64,000 bases of DNA from Chlorocebus sabaeus (taxonomy: Eukaryota; Chordata; Mammalia; Primates; Cercopithecidae). Below, in pieces: positions 1 to 12,683 of this stretch. The notes under the pieces are model-generated. The model did no database searches, was not told where the DNA came from, and saw nothing but the letters and a program-made list of their open reading frames with translations. A program made the position numbers and the translations under genes. The stretch lies in NCBI RefSeq assembly GCF_047675955.1, contig NC_132916.1, positions 67,697,481-67,761,480 of the forward strand. Direction: 5' to 3'. Position 1 is the first letter of the stretch. The number at the start of each line of letters is the position of its first letter.

Positions 1-897
1 CCTACAAAGAACTCAAACAAATTTACAAGAAAAAAACAAAAAACCCCATCAAAAAGTGGGCAAAGGATATGAACAGACATTTCTCAAAAGAAGACATTCA
101 TACAGACAACAGACACATGAAAAAAAGCTCATCATCACTGGCCATCAGAGAAATGCAAATCAAAACCACAATGAGATACCATCTCACACCAGTTAGAATG
201 GCGATCATTAAAAAGTCAGGAAACAACAGGTGCTGGAGAGGATGTGGAGAAATAGGAACACTTTTACACTGTTGGTGGGATTGTAAACTAGTTCAACCAT
301 TATGGAAAACAGTATGGCGATTCCTCAAGGATCTAGAACTAGAAGTACCATATGACCCAGCCATCCCATTACTGGGTATATACCCAAAGAATTATAAATC
401 ATGCTGCTATAAAGACACATGCACATGTATGTTTATTGTGGCACTATTCACAATAGCAAACACTTGGAATCAACCCAAATGTCCATCAGTGACAGACTGG
501 ATTAAGAAAATGTGGCACATATACACCATGGAATACTATGCAGCCATAAAAAAGGATGGGTTTGTGTCCTTTGTAGGGACATGGATGCAGCTGGAAACCA
601 TCATTCTTAGCAAACTATCACAAGAACAGAAAACCAAACACCACATGTTCTCACTCATAGGTGGGAACTGAACAATGAGATCACTTGGACTCGGGAAGGG
701 GAACATCACACACTGGGGCCTATCATGGGGAGGGGGGACGGGGAATGGATTGCATTGGGAGTTATACCTGATGTAAATGACGAGTTGATGGGTGCTGACG
801 AGTTGATGGGTGCAGCACAGCAACATGGCACAAGTATACATATGTAACAAACGTGCACATTATGCACATGTACCCTAGAACTCAAAGTATAATAATA

Positions 898-928
<31 letters not shown>

Positions 929-935
929 AATAATA
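1..935 (+). mobile_element. L1PA LINE, 3' end (ORF2 C-terminus, 3' UTR, A-rich tail)
   Basis: An open frame at 69-671 encodes the C-terminal 200 residues of L1 ORF2p, including the Cys-rich region, and ends at the family's usual stop. The 3' UTR follows with its G-rich tract at about 725-745 and the typical end at about 890, then an (AATA)n tail. The element is cut off by the left window edge. The 3' UTR contains an 18-bp tandem duplication at about 780-815. Confidence 0.93.
69..671 (+). pseudogene. L1 ORF2p C-terminal fragment
   Basis: This 200-codon frame matches the end of LINE-1 ORF2, the endonuclease/reverse transcriptase protein. Only the C-terminal Cys-rich part lies in the window; reverse transcriptase and endonuclease domains would be to the left. 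The first Met is internal to ORF2, not a true start. The frame is uninterrupted here, which suggests a fairly young L1PA copy, but nothing can be said about the rest. Confidence 0.88.
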
Positions 936-984
936 TATTGTTGGAACATAAAGTAGTTTTCTTTAAAATGCTATTAACAATGGC

Positions 985-1190
985 CATGACCAGCTTGGGC
1001 AACATGGCAAAATCTCATCTCTACAAAAAATTTTTTAAAAATTAGCCAGGCATGGTTGCATGTACCTGCAGTCCCAGCTACCCACTACCCTGAGGTGGGA
1101 GGCTCATTTGAGCCTGGGAGATGAAGGCTACAGTGAACCATGATCGTATCACTGCACTCCAGCCTGAATGACAGAGCGAGACTCAAATAA
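985..1190 (+). mobile_element. Partial Alu (5'-truncated)
   Basis: The sequence starts at the GACCAGC(C/T)TGGGCAACATGG segment of the left monomer, has the A-rich linker at about 1025-1040, then a right monomer ending in ACTGCACTCCAGCCTG and GAGACTC. It is diverged, of AluJ type or similar. Confidence 0.88.
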
Positions 1191-1563
1191 AACCCCAAAC
1201 CCAACAACGGTTAAATTAATATTCAAATATTTGAATCTTTATGTACATTCACAATAGGTAAAATATGTATAAATTAAAGTTTAAACTTATTTATTAATAA
1301 GTTATCAAAATCAGGAGATTTTTGTCATATATTTCCGTATTTCCTCTAGAAAGATTTACCCCAATTTACAATCTTCGAGCACTGTCGTTTACTTCTTTGT
1401 TGTGACTATGAGGAGTGCATCTGGCCGCAGAGAACAGAAAACCTGACCACAGCAGTAAAAGTAAGAAGTCTGTTTGTCTCAGACCACAAGAAGGCCAGAG
1501 GTTATCAATCTTTTCATCTTTTTCATTCAGTAGTGTTTCACAAGTATTTGCCTATCTACCACC
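1191..1563. other. AT-rich non-coding stretch
   Basis: I see no gene, RNA gene or recognisable repeat here. Confidence 0.5.
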
Positions 1564-1939
1564 TGTATTAGCCCATTCTCACACTGCTATAAAGAACTAC
1601 CTGATACTGGATAATTTATAAAGGAAGAGGTTTAACTGACTCACAGTTCTGCATGGCTGAGGAGGCATCAGGAAACTTATAATCATGCTGGAAGGGGAAG
1701 AAAACACACCCTTCTTCACATGATGGCAGGAAGGAGAAGTGCCTAGTAAACGGGGGAAAGTCTCTTATAAAACCATCAGATATCGTGAGAACTCACTATC
1801 ATGAGAAGAGCAGCATGGAGGTAACCACCCCCATGATTCAATTACCTCCCACTGGGTCCCTCCCATGACACATGGGGATTATGGAAACTACAATTCAATA
1901 TGCGATTTGGGTAAGGACACAGCCAAACCATACATATCA
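1564..1939 (-). mobile_element. MaLR LTR (MST/THE1 type), solo
   Basis: The + strand reads the family's reverse complement: TGTATTAGCCC, then a GATACTGGATAATTTATAAAG block, ATAAAACCATCAGAT and CCCATGATTCAATTACCTCCC, ending at an ACAGCCAAACCA segment. Length of about 375 bp fits a solo LTR. Confidence 0.88.
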
Positions 1940-2159
1940 CACCATGCTTTTTAAAAGTTGACATCATCAAATGGCTATAATTATACAATAATTTTATTCT
2001 AATCATTCCCTAGTTTTCCTTTTTATGTTATTTTAATTAATCCTGTTTTGAACAGCTTTAGGTATAATTTTTAGTTTACATCTCGGATTATTAGAGTCCT
2101 GTGACTGAGGATTTCTACCTATTTTGATATCTTGGTCTAGTATTTTAAATTTTTAAAAA

Positions 2160-3190
2160 ATTTATTTTAAAATGAACTTTGTATTCTAGAATAGTCTTAG
2201 ATTTATAGGGAAGTTGCAAAGATAGTACAGAGAGTTCCCATAAACCCTGTACCCAGTTTCTCTAGTTGTTAACATCTTCCATTACTATGGTACTTTTGTC
2301 ATACTAATGAATCAATATTGACACATCATTATTAATTAAAGTTCATACTTTATTCATATGGTCTTAGACTTTACCTGTTGTCCTTTTTCTGTTCCAGAAA
2401 CCCACCCAGAATACCACGGAGTCATCATGTTTCCCTGGACTGTCTTTAGGCTGTGGCAGTTTCTCAGACTTTCCTTGCTTTTTGATGACCTTGACAATTT
2501 TGATGAATAGTAATCAGGTATTTTGTAGAATTTTCCTCAATTTGGACTTGTATGATGTTTTCCTCATGATTAGATGGTGGTTACAAATTTTGGGGAGGAA
2601 GAACACAGAGGTAGAATGCCATTTTCCTCACATCACATCGAAAGTTCATGCTGTCAACATGACCTGTCACAGATGATGTCAAATGCGATTATGTGGCTGA
2701 AGCAGAGTTCTTTTCCACTGTGAGTTGCTCTTTCCCCTTCCATCCATGCTGTGTTCTTTAGAAGGAAGTCACTACGTTCAGCTCATATTTATGGGGGTTG
2801 TTGCGGGGGAGTTATTCTCCACATCTTTGAGGAGATAGCTATACAAAGTATTTGGAATTCTTTTTTACATGTTATTTATTTAATAACTCATGGATATTTG
2901 TTTCATACATTGGGATATAATGTAATACTGCACTATTTATCTTTTTGCTCCAATTACCCCAGCTGTGGCCATTGGGATCTCTTTCTGTTGGCTTCTATGT
3001 TGCCATACCCCATTTTTGTTTTGTTTTTAGCATTTCCTTATTTTATGACACTACGCGATGCTCCAGACTTGTCTTGTATATTTTCTGCCCCACTCGTAGA
3101 ATCAACCATTTCTCCAAGGAGTCTGATGCTTTGTATTGGAGAATAGTATTACAAACCAAGATCTAGAAACTGAGTATGCTTAATACTTTA
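2160..3190. other. Possible ancient LINE-related sequence, not classified
   Basis: The block around 2190-2290 (ATTTATAGGGAAGTTGCAAAG, then AACATCTTCCATTAC) resembles sequence found in old L1M elements, but divergence prevents a firm call. Short frames through it show no protein family. Confidence 0.3.
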
Positions 3191-3740
3191 CAACCTGTAA
3201 TCAGTGATATATTTTTTCTAATTTTAATCCCATTCACATTGCAATTAAAAATTCGTATACAGACATGTAAAATATCTGCAATTAAGCCTATTCTTTGTGT
3301 CTTGTTCTCGACAGAAATAAAGCAAGGCTGTTCTCAAGCATACGCTCGATTTCTTTTAATATTAATATGACTAAGGGTGATACATGGACAGTTGCTTGCT
3401 GGGCAGAATGCCTTTTCACCCTTTCAGAAGGTCCACCTGAAATCTCAGCCTCGGCCTTAGGGTCACCTCCTATAAGCTCTGTGAATTGCACAGGAGGAGA
3501 GACAAGGTCCACTCTGTCATTCTGCCTCACCTCAGTAAACCCAGACATGAAAAGCTACTTCTATTCTCATTTCTCTAACTTCACACCTTCCATTAAATAA
3601 CCCCAATATTCCACCTCTGAAAAATAAATTGTGTATAGCAAGGTAGTAAAACAGCAGAACACATCCTGGTTTCAAGCTTCATTTTGTGCCATTCTATTTG
3701 TAACACCATTTTTATGAAATGACGAGGGAAAAAAAAATTT
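3191..3740. other. Non-repeat stretch, no gene recognised
   Basis: A 101-codon frame runs through 3295-3600 on the + strand. It has no recognisable domain, no start context worth noting and no splice-site arrangement that I could defend, so I treat it as chance. Confidence 0.4.
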
Positions 3741-3823
3741 AAGAAATATGAAGAACCAAAAAAAATAAAATAAAATAAAAAAATAAAAACAAACAAACAA
3801 ACAAAAAGAAATATGAAGAACCA
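3741..3823 (+). mobile_element. Poly(A)-only retroinsertion with 18-bp target-site duplication
   Basis: The 18-bp sequence aagaaatatgaagaacca occurs perfectly at 3741-3758 and 3806-3823. Between the copies lie only 47 bp of A-rich sequence (AAAAT and AAAC units). The left junction TTT|AAGA approximates the L1 endonuclease site TT|AAAA. This is what an L1-mediated insertion leaves when reverse transcription stops inside the poly(A) tail. Confidence 0.8.
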
Positions 3824-5965
3824 CATTCATTTTTATGCAGGCATTATAGGCATTGTCCAATGATCAAGACCATTGGCATTAGAGTTAAAGTAAGAACAGA
3901 GAAGTAATGCAGTGGAGAATCAAATCCATCAATTACATTAACAGCAAATTGTACACTAATCCTTTATCTATTATTTACAGTATCGATAAGTGTATCCTGT
4001 CTAGACTACAGAATACTTAAACTCAAAGGTGTCAATAATAACAAATAAAGAATAACATTATTAAATAATAAATATCAGTTAAAAATTAAAATGAATGGAA
4101 TACAAGAAAAAGCACCCTATAGACTGAGTATGTAAAACTAGCCTACTTTATGAAACTGTTATAGGAATTATGATTTATGCTAGCTGATAAATCTGATTTT
4201 GACAATTGGATAAACAAAAAACTCAGATTTTTTAAATTAAAAAATTTATTTTGCTGGAAAAAGTATCCCTATATGAATAAAATTTTAACTTTACATAATC
4301 AGTATTTTAGTATTTCCCGATTTTTTATGTGGTTTTCAAATTCGTATCTTATCAGTGTCATGTCAAATAAAAAGAGCTGAAGTAAATGGTTTATCTTGAC
4401 CATATTTAACAATCATGACTTCTATAGCTGCTAACAAAGCTTATCCATTACTAAATGCAGTGTAGAATTTAACTTATATTTAGATAAAGTCAGGAAATGA
4501 CACCTACATTGTCCTCAGTTTTCTTTCATTTAGACAAAAACTGAGTTTCCCCCTTTTATTGAGTTGTTCATTTAAAAGACTGCTTCATTTGGAGAATGTG
4601 ACTGCTGGCTGCTGGTCAGAATGCGCAGGACAGAGCCAGGCCTGACTGGAGAGGGAGCCACTCTTCCCCCTCAGAAGCTGACTCAGGTCCCAAGGTTTAC
4701 GCCCTGGGCTTTCGCCCATAGGCATTTACTCAGAGAAAATTTGTTGAGTACAATCATGGTTGTTGAGTATAATCATGATGGCCCCTGATCAGTCATTCAT
4801 TTCATATAGGAACTCCTTGGCATGTGTTTCAGAGGACTGGACTGAGAGTGGAGATCCATGACATGATACCAGTGTCTCCATGAACATGCAGGTCCTAGGG
4901 ACGGGTGGTGCAGGTGTCCATGGCGAAACGAGGCCTTAGCTGGTAGACTGGATTTCAGGGACAGGATTCTGACACCCACCAGGAAATTTTCCTGGAAGAA
5001 AAACAAGCTCTTAGGTTTCTGAGAGGAAAACCAGATAGGTTATTTAACAAAGATCTTAAATCAGGTTAATCCAGAAGCCCAACTTTAGAATCAGTGGCAC
5101 ATAGCAAGATTGAGCTTGGGGACAAGACCACCTTCTTTTAAGAGCCTGACACTGAAGGATGTGTGACTAGGGTGTGAGCATAAGAGTCAAAATTCAGCAG
5201 GAGACATTGATCCTAGATCAGATTAAAAGCAAAGGGGTCTTAGCCTCAGAAAAGTAGCTACTGGAACAGAGCACACGGAAGGCCTGTACTTTGGGACTGA
5301 CTAGCTAACTTGGCAGCTTTTAGTATGTGGTCAAACTTAGTGGGACTTGATATTAAGAATGGGACTTGATACTGAGGCTTCTGCTCGGGGGATTAGCACA
5401 GTTTAAATATGGCCTGACACAGGGGTTGAGTTGCTTTTGTATATGGGATGTCAGGAGTCCCAGCTGTGGGGAACTGGGAATTATAGAGACTGAAATCAGA
5501 AGACATGACGACTAAATGTAATGTCACACCCTGAATTGGATCCTGGAGCAGAAAGAGGTTATTGGGTAAAAAGTAAAAATATCGGAATAAAGTTTGGACA
5601 TTAGTTAATTAAAATATGTCAATATCCATTCACTAGTTATTACAAATTAATCATAGAGATGGGATATATTAGCAATAAGAGAAATTGGGTACAGTTTATA
5701 TAGCCACCTTCTGTACTATCATCATGACTTTTTTTTTGTAAATCTGAAACTATTCAAAAGTAGAAGTTTATTTTTTAAAAATCAGACACCTCATTATCTT
5801 CCTCTTGTTTTTTCTTTTCTCGTGTAAACACTTTTCCCTGTTCAAGGAGAAAACAGCATTTCCATTTCATTTTTTCTGAGTGCTTTAGTATCTTTCCAGT
5901 AACATGTTTTACATTTTTTCGTCTGTGTCATATATAAAAATGAGCCCATTTTGCTTAGTTACTAC
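3824..5965. other. Non-coding stretch without recognised repeats
   Basis: The sequence is AT-rich to about 4.5 kb and of moderate GC to about 5.5 kb. I see no gene. A short imperfect tandem duplication of about 22 bp (TTGTTGAGTA(C/T)AATCATGG) lies at about 4741-4780. Confidence 0.5.
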
Positions 5966-5967
5966 TC

Positions 5968-6320
5968 TGTCTTAGTCTAGTCAGACTGCTATAAAAAAAA
6001 TGCCGTAAACTGAGTGACTTATATGCAATACGAATTTATTTCTCATAGTTCAGAAGGCCAGGAAGTTCAAGAACAAGGTGCCAGCAGATTTGCTACCAGG
6101 TGAGGGCCCACTCTCATTCACAGAAGGCATCTTTTCCACCCTCACTTAGTGGAAGGGGTAAGGGATCTTTCTTGGGCCTCTTGTAAAAGGCAATCTTATT
6201 CATGAGGGTTCCATCTTCATGATCTAATCATTTCCCAAAGGTCTCACCTCCTAATACTGTCACATTAGAGAAGTTTTCAACATATTAAATTTCAAGGTAC
6301 ACTCAGATCATAGCATAACA
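5968..6320 (-). mobile_element. MLT1-type MaLR LTR, solo
   Basis: The reverse complement of an MLT1 LTR is read: TTAGTCTAGTCAGACTGCTAT, the ACTGAGTGACTTAT and AATTTATTTCTCATAGTTC blocks, GGGTTCCATCTTCATGATC and CCAAAGGTCTCACCTCC, ending near ATCATAGCA. It is clearly older than the THE1/MST copies. Confidence 0.78.
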
Positions 6321-6738
6321 AAAATTGTTCAATAACAAAAAAATAACATGTACTATGACTTCAGATATAATATTAATTGAAGAAATGATTTTACAAATGA
6401 GAATAAAGCATATTTTTAAAATAGTGTTTAAAAACAGAATAAATTTACTTTCAAGTCAGTAAAGGCTAGTTTTTAACTTAGTATTGACATCATTTTAAAT
6501 TTAATTTATCCCCTCACTTCCTTCTTTCATTCTCTCTCTCTACTTGTTGCATTTTGTTAAAAATCTACAATTATATTTGAGAGCTTAGAGTTGTCATATC
6601 TTTGACACCATCTACTTCAATTCTATCTTTTGATAAAGAAATGGAGGTTCAAGGTTTTGATAAGCTACCCAAAATGAGATATGCAATTCCATGTAATAAT
6701 AAATAACAAAACTGGGCCTAGATCCAGTAGTTTACCAG

Positions 6739-7098
6739 TATTAATACATTTTCATGATGCTGATAAAGACATACCCAAGACTGGCAATTTACAAAAGAAA
6801 GAGGTTTATTGGACTTAACAGTTCCACGTGGCTAGGGAGCCCTCACAATCATGGTGGAAAGCAAGGGGGAGCAAGTCACATTTTACAAGGATGGCAGCAG
6901 CAAAGAGAACTTGTGCAGGGAAACTCCCATTTTTAAAACCATCAGATCTCGTGAGACTCATTCACTATCACAAGAACAGCACGGGAAAGACCAGCCCCCA
7001 TGATTCAATCATCTTCCACTGGGCCCCTCACACAACACATGGGAATTATGGAAGCTAAAAGATGAGATTTGGGTGTTGACGTAGAGCCAATCCATATG
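6739..7098 (-). mobile_element. THE1/MST MaLR LTR, solo
   Basis: The block TGCTGATAAAGACATACCCAA is followed by GGTTTATTGGACTTAACAG, ATGGCAGCAGCAAAGAGA, AAACCATCAGATCTCGTGAG and CCCCCATGATTCAATCATC. This is the reverse complement of a THE1/MST LTR over its full length. Confidence 0.9.
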
Positions 7099-8240
7099 AC
7101 TGCCTCCTAACAAAATGCACATTTTAATGCACAATCTTGCCTTCACTCTATAAAAATTACTGTTTCCAGAGTTATTTTTGAAATTTCCCTTCCTATAAAG
7201 ACGAAGACAAGTTTGTGTCAATGGCTATTTGCTTGGACTTTATCATCCCTTGTTCCATCAGGACTGATGTGAATCCTTTTACAGCTTAACTTTATAACCT
7301 CTTTAAAAGGAAATGCTGAGAAAAATTCATGATTCTCATACTTAGATAAAAGTGCCAGCCAGTTAGTAATTTTTAAAAGAATTTTACTACTATATGGATT
7401 TTCCCCAATCTAATCCAATTTTCTGAGTGCATATATGCACTAAAATTTTAAGAGTGTAAACATCAATGTTGTTTTTAAAGTCAGCTCTCCAAAGAATTAT
7501 AAAGCAGTAAAGGAAATGAAATATGTTAGCCTTGAAGGTGATGCTATAAAGATATGCAGTTACGTTTAGGAAGAAACATATTCATTTGTATATTCTGGGC
7601 TGTTCTTTATTTTGTGTCTGCAGTCTACTTGCTGTGATTTTCCCTGAGGGAATTTCTGTTTCCATTCCAAGTGTTCTGTGTTCCAAAACAGCTACCAAAG
7701 TTTATTGCTAATGTTCTTTCCATTCCCTACAAGTCAATGTCCTGCCACATTAAAGAGGTGTTTTCATGTCTTCAGAGCATCTCTTCTGTACCCATCCCAT
7801 CCCTAAACTACAGCTACCAAAGGTGGTTTCCCTGACAGCAGCTGCTGTCATCTTACATGGCCTCCATGGATGGTTCAAGGAACAATGCAAAGGTATTTAG
7901 AAGTGAAGGAAAATAGGGCTTGAGAGATTACAGTTAGGCCTGGGTTCCTTGATTTGTTGGTTGGGGGCCCTATTTGGGGCTTGGTGACTCTCTGGCGCCA
8001 CACTCTGGCATCCTGATCATCAGCAAAGCCCTTTGGACTCATCAAGCAGTGCAGCGCAGATCATCACAGAGAAATCCGTGGAGAAAACAACGTAAAAATC
8101 TCTGTGAAACTTATCATATTCCAGAGATATAGGACTGATTTGAGTAATTTTCTTTCAAAATTTGTTTTCTTCGGGTATTTAAAGTCAGAGTTAGGCACAA
8201 GTTTGGCTTTGAGTTCCCCATTTTACCATACACTTCTTCG
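7099..8240. other. Non-repeat stretch, no gene recognised
   Basis: Moderate-GC DNA with no long frame and no recognisable RNA gene or repeat. Confidence 0.5.
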
Positions 8241-9652
8241 TTTTCATTTTTTTTCTATATACAATTAACATAGGCATCATCGAACAAATTTATTCAAAAG
8301 GAATAATGAAAATCTCCACCCCATCCTTACACCATGCCTGAGAGAAGACCACTGATCGCAATTGGTCTATATCCTTCCAGTTTTTGGACGGTGTTTATGC
8401 AAATATGTACATGTACTACCGAAAATATATCATACCGTGTGTATGTGTAACTTGCACTTACCTTTTTACTAAACAATATACATTGAGTATCTTTCTATAT
8501 CAATACACAAAGAGTCATTTCATTCTTTTTAATAGCCACATAGTATTCCACTCCATGATACGGAGTTATTATAATCTATTTAACCAGTCCCCCAATGATA
8601 GGCATTTGGATTAGTTTCACACTTGTAATATAAGTGGCATCATTATACATGTATCTGTGATTACTCGGAGAAATATTTTTGCAGAATAAATTTCTAGAAG
8701 GGAAAAACAAAATATGTCAGTGTATTCTTCCGTCAAGAACAATTAAAGTCCATATTTTTTCCTATTGCCATACCTAACAATGTAAATTTTTAATACATTT
8801 TAGTCTTTGTTAATTTTGTTTACTTAATTGTGAGTTTGTATATTTTTTAAGAACTATGTTTAACGATCATCTATGTTACTCCTTTGTGAATTCTGTGTTC
8901 ATATTTGTTGTTTATTTTCTGTGGTGGTGTTTTCCTTTATCTTACAGATTTGTGAAAGATAATTTTAACACATTGGGTGTCATTGCAGTTTCCCTCATTT
9001 TGTCATTTGTCTTTTATCTTGTTTATATAGTCATTTCATTCATCTTTTTCTTTATGGTTTGTACTTATCTGATATGTTTAGCAAGGTGTTCCTTACATAA
9101 AAATTATTTTCCACTGCTACATTTATTATTTTTGTTATTTTTAAAACATTAACCAATCTAGAGACCTTTTAGGATATGGTTCTGAAGTAGGAATATAGAT
9201 TCATTTCTTCCCAATTGGGTAGGCAAATTTTGCAACCCATTTATTGAACAACATGTCTTTTCTCCACTAATATGAAATGTCACTTTTATTATATAGTAAA
9301 TCTCATATACATCAAGGTCTATTTTTTATTATGAATAACTCATTGACCTATTGATTTTTATCGCTATTAGTATCAGGGTGTTTTAATTGCTGTATTTCAT
9401 AATATGTTTTAACAAATTACAGACCAAGACTTCATTAATCATTTTCACATTGCTCATAGCATTCTAACTTATTTATTATATTTCAAATGAAATTTTAAAC
9501 TAATTTTTGAAGGTTCCAAAAATGCTCAATTTAGTTTTTAATTGTAATTGCAATAATTTTATTATAACTTATTACTTTATACTCTTCCCCCAATATAGTT
9601 ATGTTTCCTCATTTATTTTAGTCTTTCTTTTGTGTTTAATTGAAAATTTTGC
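8241..9652 (-). mobile_element. Old L1 (L1M type), 3' part
   Basis: Antisense L1 3' end and ORF2 signatures appear, for example TAGCCACATAGTATTCCA, the TTGAACAACATGTCTTTTCTCC block (cf. young L1 'ttgttgaataga...') and the heavily T-rich composition of antisense L1. It is too decayed for any ORF. The same element continues at 9958 after an Alu insertion and at 16656 after an L1PA insertion. Confidence 0.65.
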
Positions 9653-9957
9653 GGCCGAGCGCGGTGGCTCACGCCTGTAATCCCAGCACTTTGGGAGTCC
9701 GAGGCGGGCGGATCACAAGGTCAGGAGATCGAGACCATGGTGAAACCCCGTCTCTACTAAAAAAATAGAAAAAAAAAATTAGCCGGGCGCAGTGGCGGGC
9801 GCCTGTAGTCCCAGCTACTCGGGAGGCTGAGGTAGGAGAATGGCGTGAACCCGGGAGGCGGAGCTTGCAGTGAGCCGAGATTGCACCACTGCACTCCAGC
9901 CTGGGCGACAGAGCGAGACTCCGTCTCAAAAAAAAAAAAAAAAAAAGAAAATTTTGC
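9642..9957 (+). mobile_element. AluY carrying the 12-bp deletion typical of the AluYd lineage, with target-site duplications
   Basis: The Alu body spans 9653-9946 and is flanked by perfect 11-bp duplications gaaaattttgc at 9642-9652 and 9947-9957. Diagnostic Y features are present (GGAGCTTGCAGTGAGCCGAGA, GGAGAATGGCGTGAACCC). After base 86 (GATCGAGACCAT) the usual 12 bases are missing and the sequence continues GGTGAAACCCC. The tail is pure A. It sits inside the old antisense L1. Confidence 0.93.
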
Positions 9958-10261
9958 ATCTTGCTTATTGGATTTATTTCTAGGTATGTTTATTAGCATT
10001 ATTAATGAGTCTTGTTTTCCACTTCCTTTTCTAACTTTTCTTGATTTTTGGTATATTAATCTTGTATTAACTGCTTTCTCGTACTTTCTGTTGCTGTAGC
10101 AAACAGTTTTCTTGATTTTACTCCAAAGAAGTTATATAATTTTGGGTAAAAATCATACATTTTGCAACCAATATATACTTTCTTTCCTTTCCTTATGTTA
10201 TTTTATTGGCCATAAGTTCCAGAATCTTGTTGAATAATAGAAGTATTAATAGAAAGGATTC
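9958..10261 (-). mobile_element. Old L1 (L1M type), middle part between Alu and L1PA insertions
   Basis: Antisense ORF2-like sequence ending at TTGAATAATAGAAGTATTAA. It appears to rejoin the sequence at 16656, since the motif order (TTGTTGAATA, then AAGTATTATATTGGCT) follows L1 ORF2 antisense. Confidence 0.6.
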
Positions 10262-12660
10262 TTTTTTTTTTTTTTTGTATTATACTTTAAGTTCTGGGGT
10301 ACATGTGCACAGCATATAGGTTTGTTACATAGGTATACATGTGCTATGCTGGTTTGCTGCACACATCAACTGATCATTTATATTAGGTATTTCTCCTAAT
10401 TCTATCCCTCCCCCAGTCCCCCACCCCCCAACAGGCCCCAATGTGTGATGTTCCCTTCCCTGTGTCCATGTGTTCTCATTGTTCATTCTCACTTATGAGT
10501 GAGAACACGCTGTGTTTGGTTTTCTGTCCTTGTGATAGTTTGCTGAGAATGATGGTTTCCACTTTCATCCATGTCCCTGTAAAGGACATGAACTCATCTT
10601 TTTATGGCTGCATAATATTCCATGGTGTATATGTGCCACATTTTCTTTATCCAGTCTATCAATGATGGGCATTTGGGTTGGTTCCAAGTCTTTGCTATTG
10701 TGAATAGTGTCACAATAAAGATACATGTGCATGTGTCTTTATGGTAGCATAATTTCTAATCCTTTGGGTATATACCCAGTAATGGAATTGCTGGGTCAAA
10801 TGGTATTTCTAGTTCTAGATCCTTGAGGAATCACCACACTGTCTTCCACAATGGTTGAACTAATTTACACTCCCAACAACAGTGTAAAAGCATTCGTATT
10901 TCTCCACATCCTCTCTGGCATCTGTTGTTTCCTGACTTTTGTATGACCATTATTCTAACTGGTGAGAAATGGTATCTCATTGTGGTTTTGATTTTCATTT
11001 CTCTAATGACTAGTGATGATGAGCATTTTTTCATATGTCCGTTGGCTGCATAAATGTCTTCTTTTGAGAAGTGTCTGTTCATATCCTTTCCCCACTTTTC
11101 GATAGGGTTGTTTTTTTCTTGTAAATTTGTTGAAGTTCTTTGTAGATTCTGGGTATTCTGCTGAGAGTTTCTTTTGCTGTGCAGAAGCTCTTTAACATAA
11201 TTAGATCCCATTTGTCAATTTTGGCTTTTGTTGTCATTGCTTTTGGTGTTTTAGTCATGAAGTCTTTGCCCATGCCTAGGTCCTAAATAGTATTACCTAG
11301 GTTTTCTTGTAGCGTTTTTATGGTTTTAGGTCTTACATTTAAGTCTTTAATCCACTTTGAGTTAATTTTTGTATATGGTATAAGGAAGGGATCCAGTTTC
11401 AGCTTTCTGCACATTGCTAGCCAGTTTTCCCAGCACTATTTATTAAATAGGGAATCTTTTCTCCATTGCTTGCATTTGTCAGGTTTGTCAAAGATCAGAT
11501 GGTTGTAGATGTGTGGTGTTATTTCTGAGGACTCTGATCTGTTCCATTGGTCTATATATCTGTTTTGGTACTAGTACCATACTGTTTTGGTTACTGTAGC
11601 CTTATAGTACAGTTTGAAGTCAGGTAGTGTGATGCCTCCAGCTTTGTTCTTTTTGCTTAGAATTGTCTTGGCTATGCAGGATCTTTTTTGGTTCCATATG
11701 AACTTTAAAGTAGTTTTTTCCAATTCTGTGAAGTAAACCAGTGGTAGCTTGATGGGGACGGCACTGAATGTATAAATTACCTTGGGGAGTATGGCCATTT
11801 TCATGATATTAATTCTTCCTATCCATGAGCATGAAATGTTCTTCTATTTGTTTGTGTCCTCTTTTATTTCATTGAGCAGTGGTTTGTAGTTCTCCTTGAA
11901 GAGGTCCTTCACATCCCTTGGAAGTTGGATTCCTAGGTATTTTATTCTCTTCTTAGCAATTGTGAATGGGAGTTCACTCATAATTTGACTCTCTATTTGT
12001 CTGTAATTGGTGTATAGATATGCTTGTGATTTTTGCACATTAATTTTGTATCCTGAGACTTTGCTGAAGTTGCTTATCAGCTTAAGGAGATTTGGGCTGA
12101 GATGATGGGGTTTTCTAAATATATAATCATGTCATCTGCAAACAGAGACAATTTGACTTCCTCTTTTCCTAGTTGAATAACCTTTATTTCTTTCTCTTGC
12201 CTGATTGACCTGGCCAGAACTTCCAACACTATGTTGAATAAAAGTGGTGAGAGAGGGCTTCTTTGTCTTGTACCAGTTTTCAAAGGGAATGCTTCCAGTT
12301 TTTGCCCATTCAGTATGATATTGGCTATGGATTTGTCATAAATAGCTCCTATTATTTTGAGATACATTCCATCAATACCTAGTTTATTCAGAGTTTTTAG
12401 CATGAAGGGCTGTTGAATTTTGTTGAAGGCCTTTCCTGCATCTATTGAGATAAGCATGTGGGTTTTGTCATTGGCTCTGTTTATGTGATGGATTACATTT
12501 ATTAATTTGCCTATGTTGAACCAGCCTTGCATCCCAGGGATGAAGCCGACTTCATCGTGGTGGATAAGCTTTTTGATGTGCTGCTGGATTTGGTTTGCCA
12601 GTATTTTATTGAGGATTTTTGCATCGATGTTCATCAGGGATATTGACCGAAAATTCTATC

Positions 12661-12683
12661 TTTTTTTTTTTTTTTTTTTTTTT
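12661..12683. repeat. T23 homopolymer in L1PA ORF2
   Basis: Twenty-three consecutive T in the ORF2 antisense strand, where young L1s have only a short T tract; a GTT repeat follows. Confidence 0.9.

Noticed and set aside
3295..3600. 101-codon + strand frame as a novel small protein
   Set aside because: No family resemblance, no promoter or splice evidence; an overlapping antisense frame of similar length shows that chance suffices.
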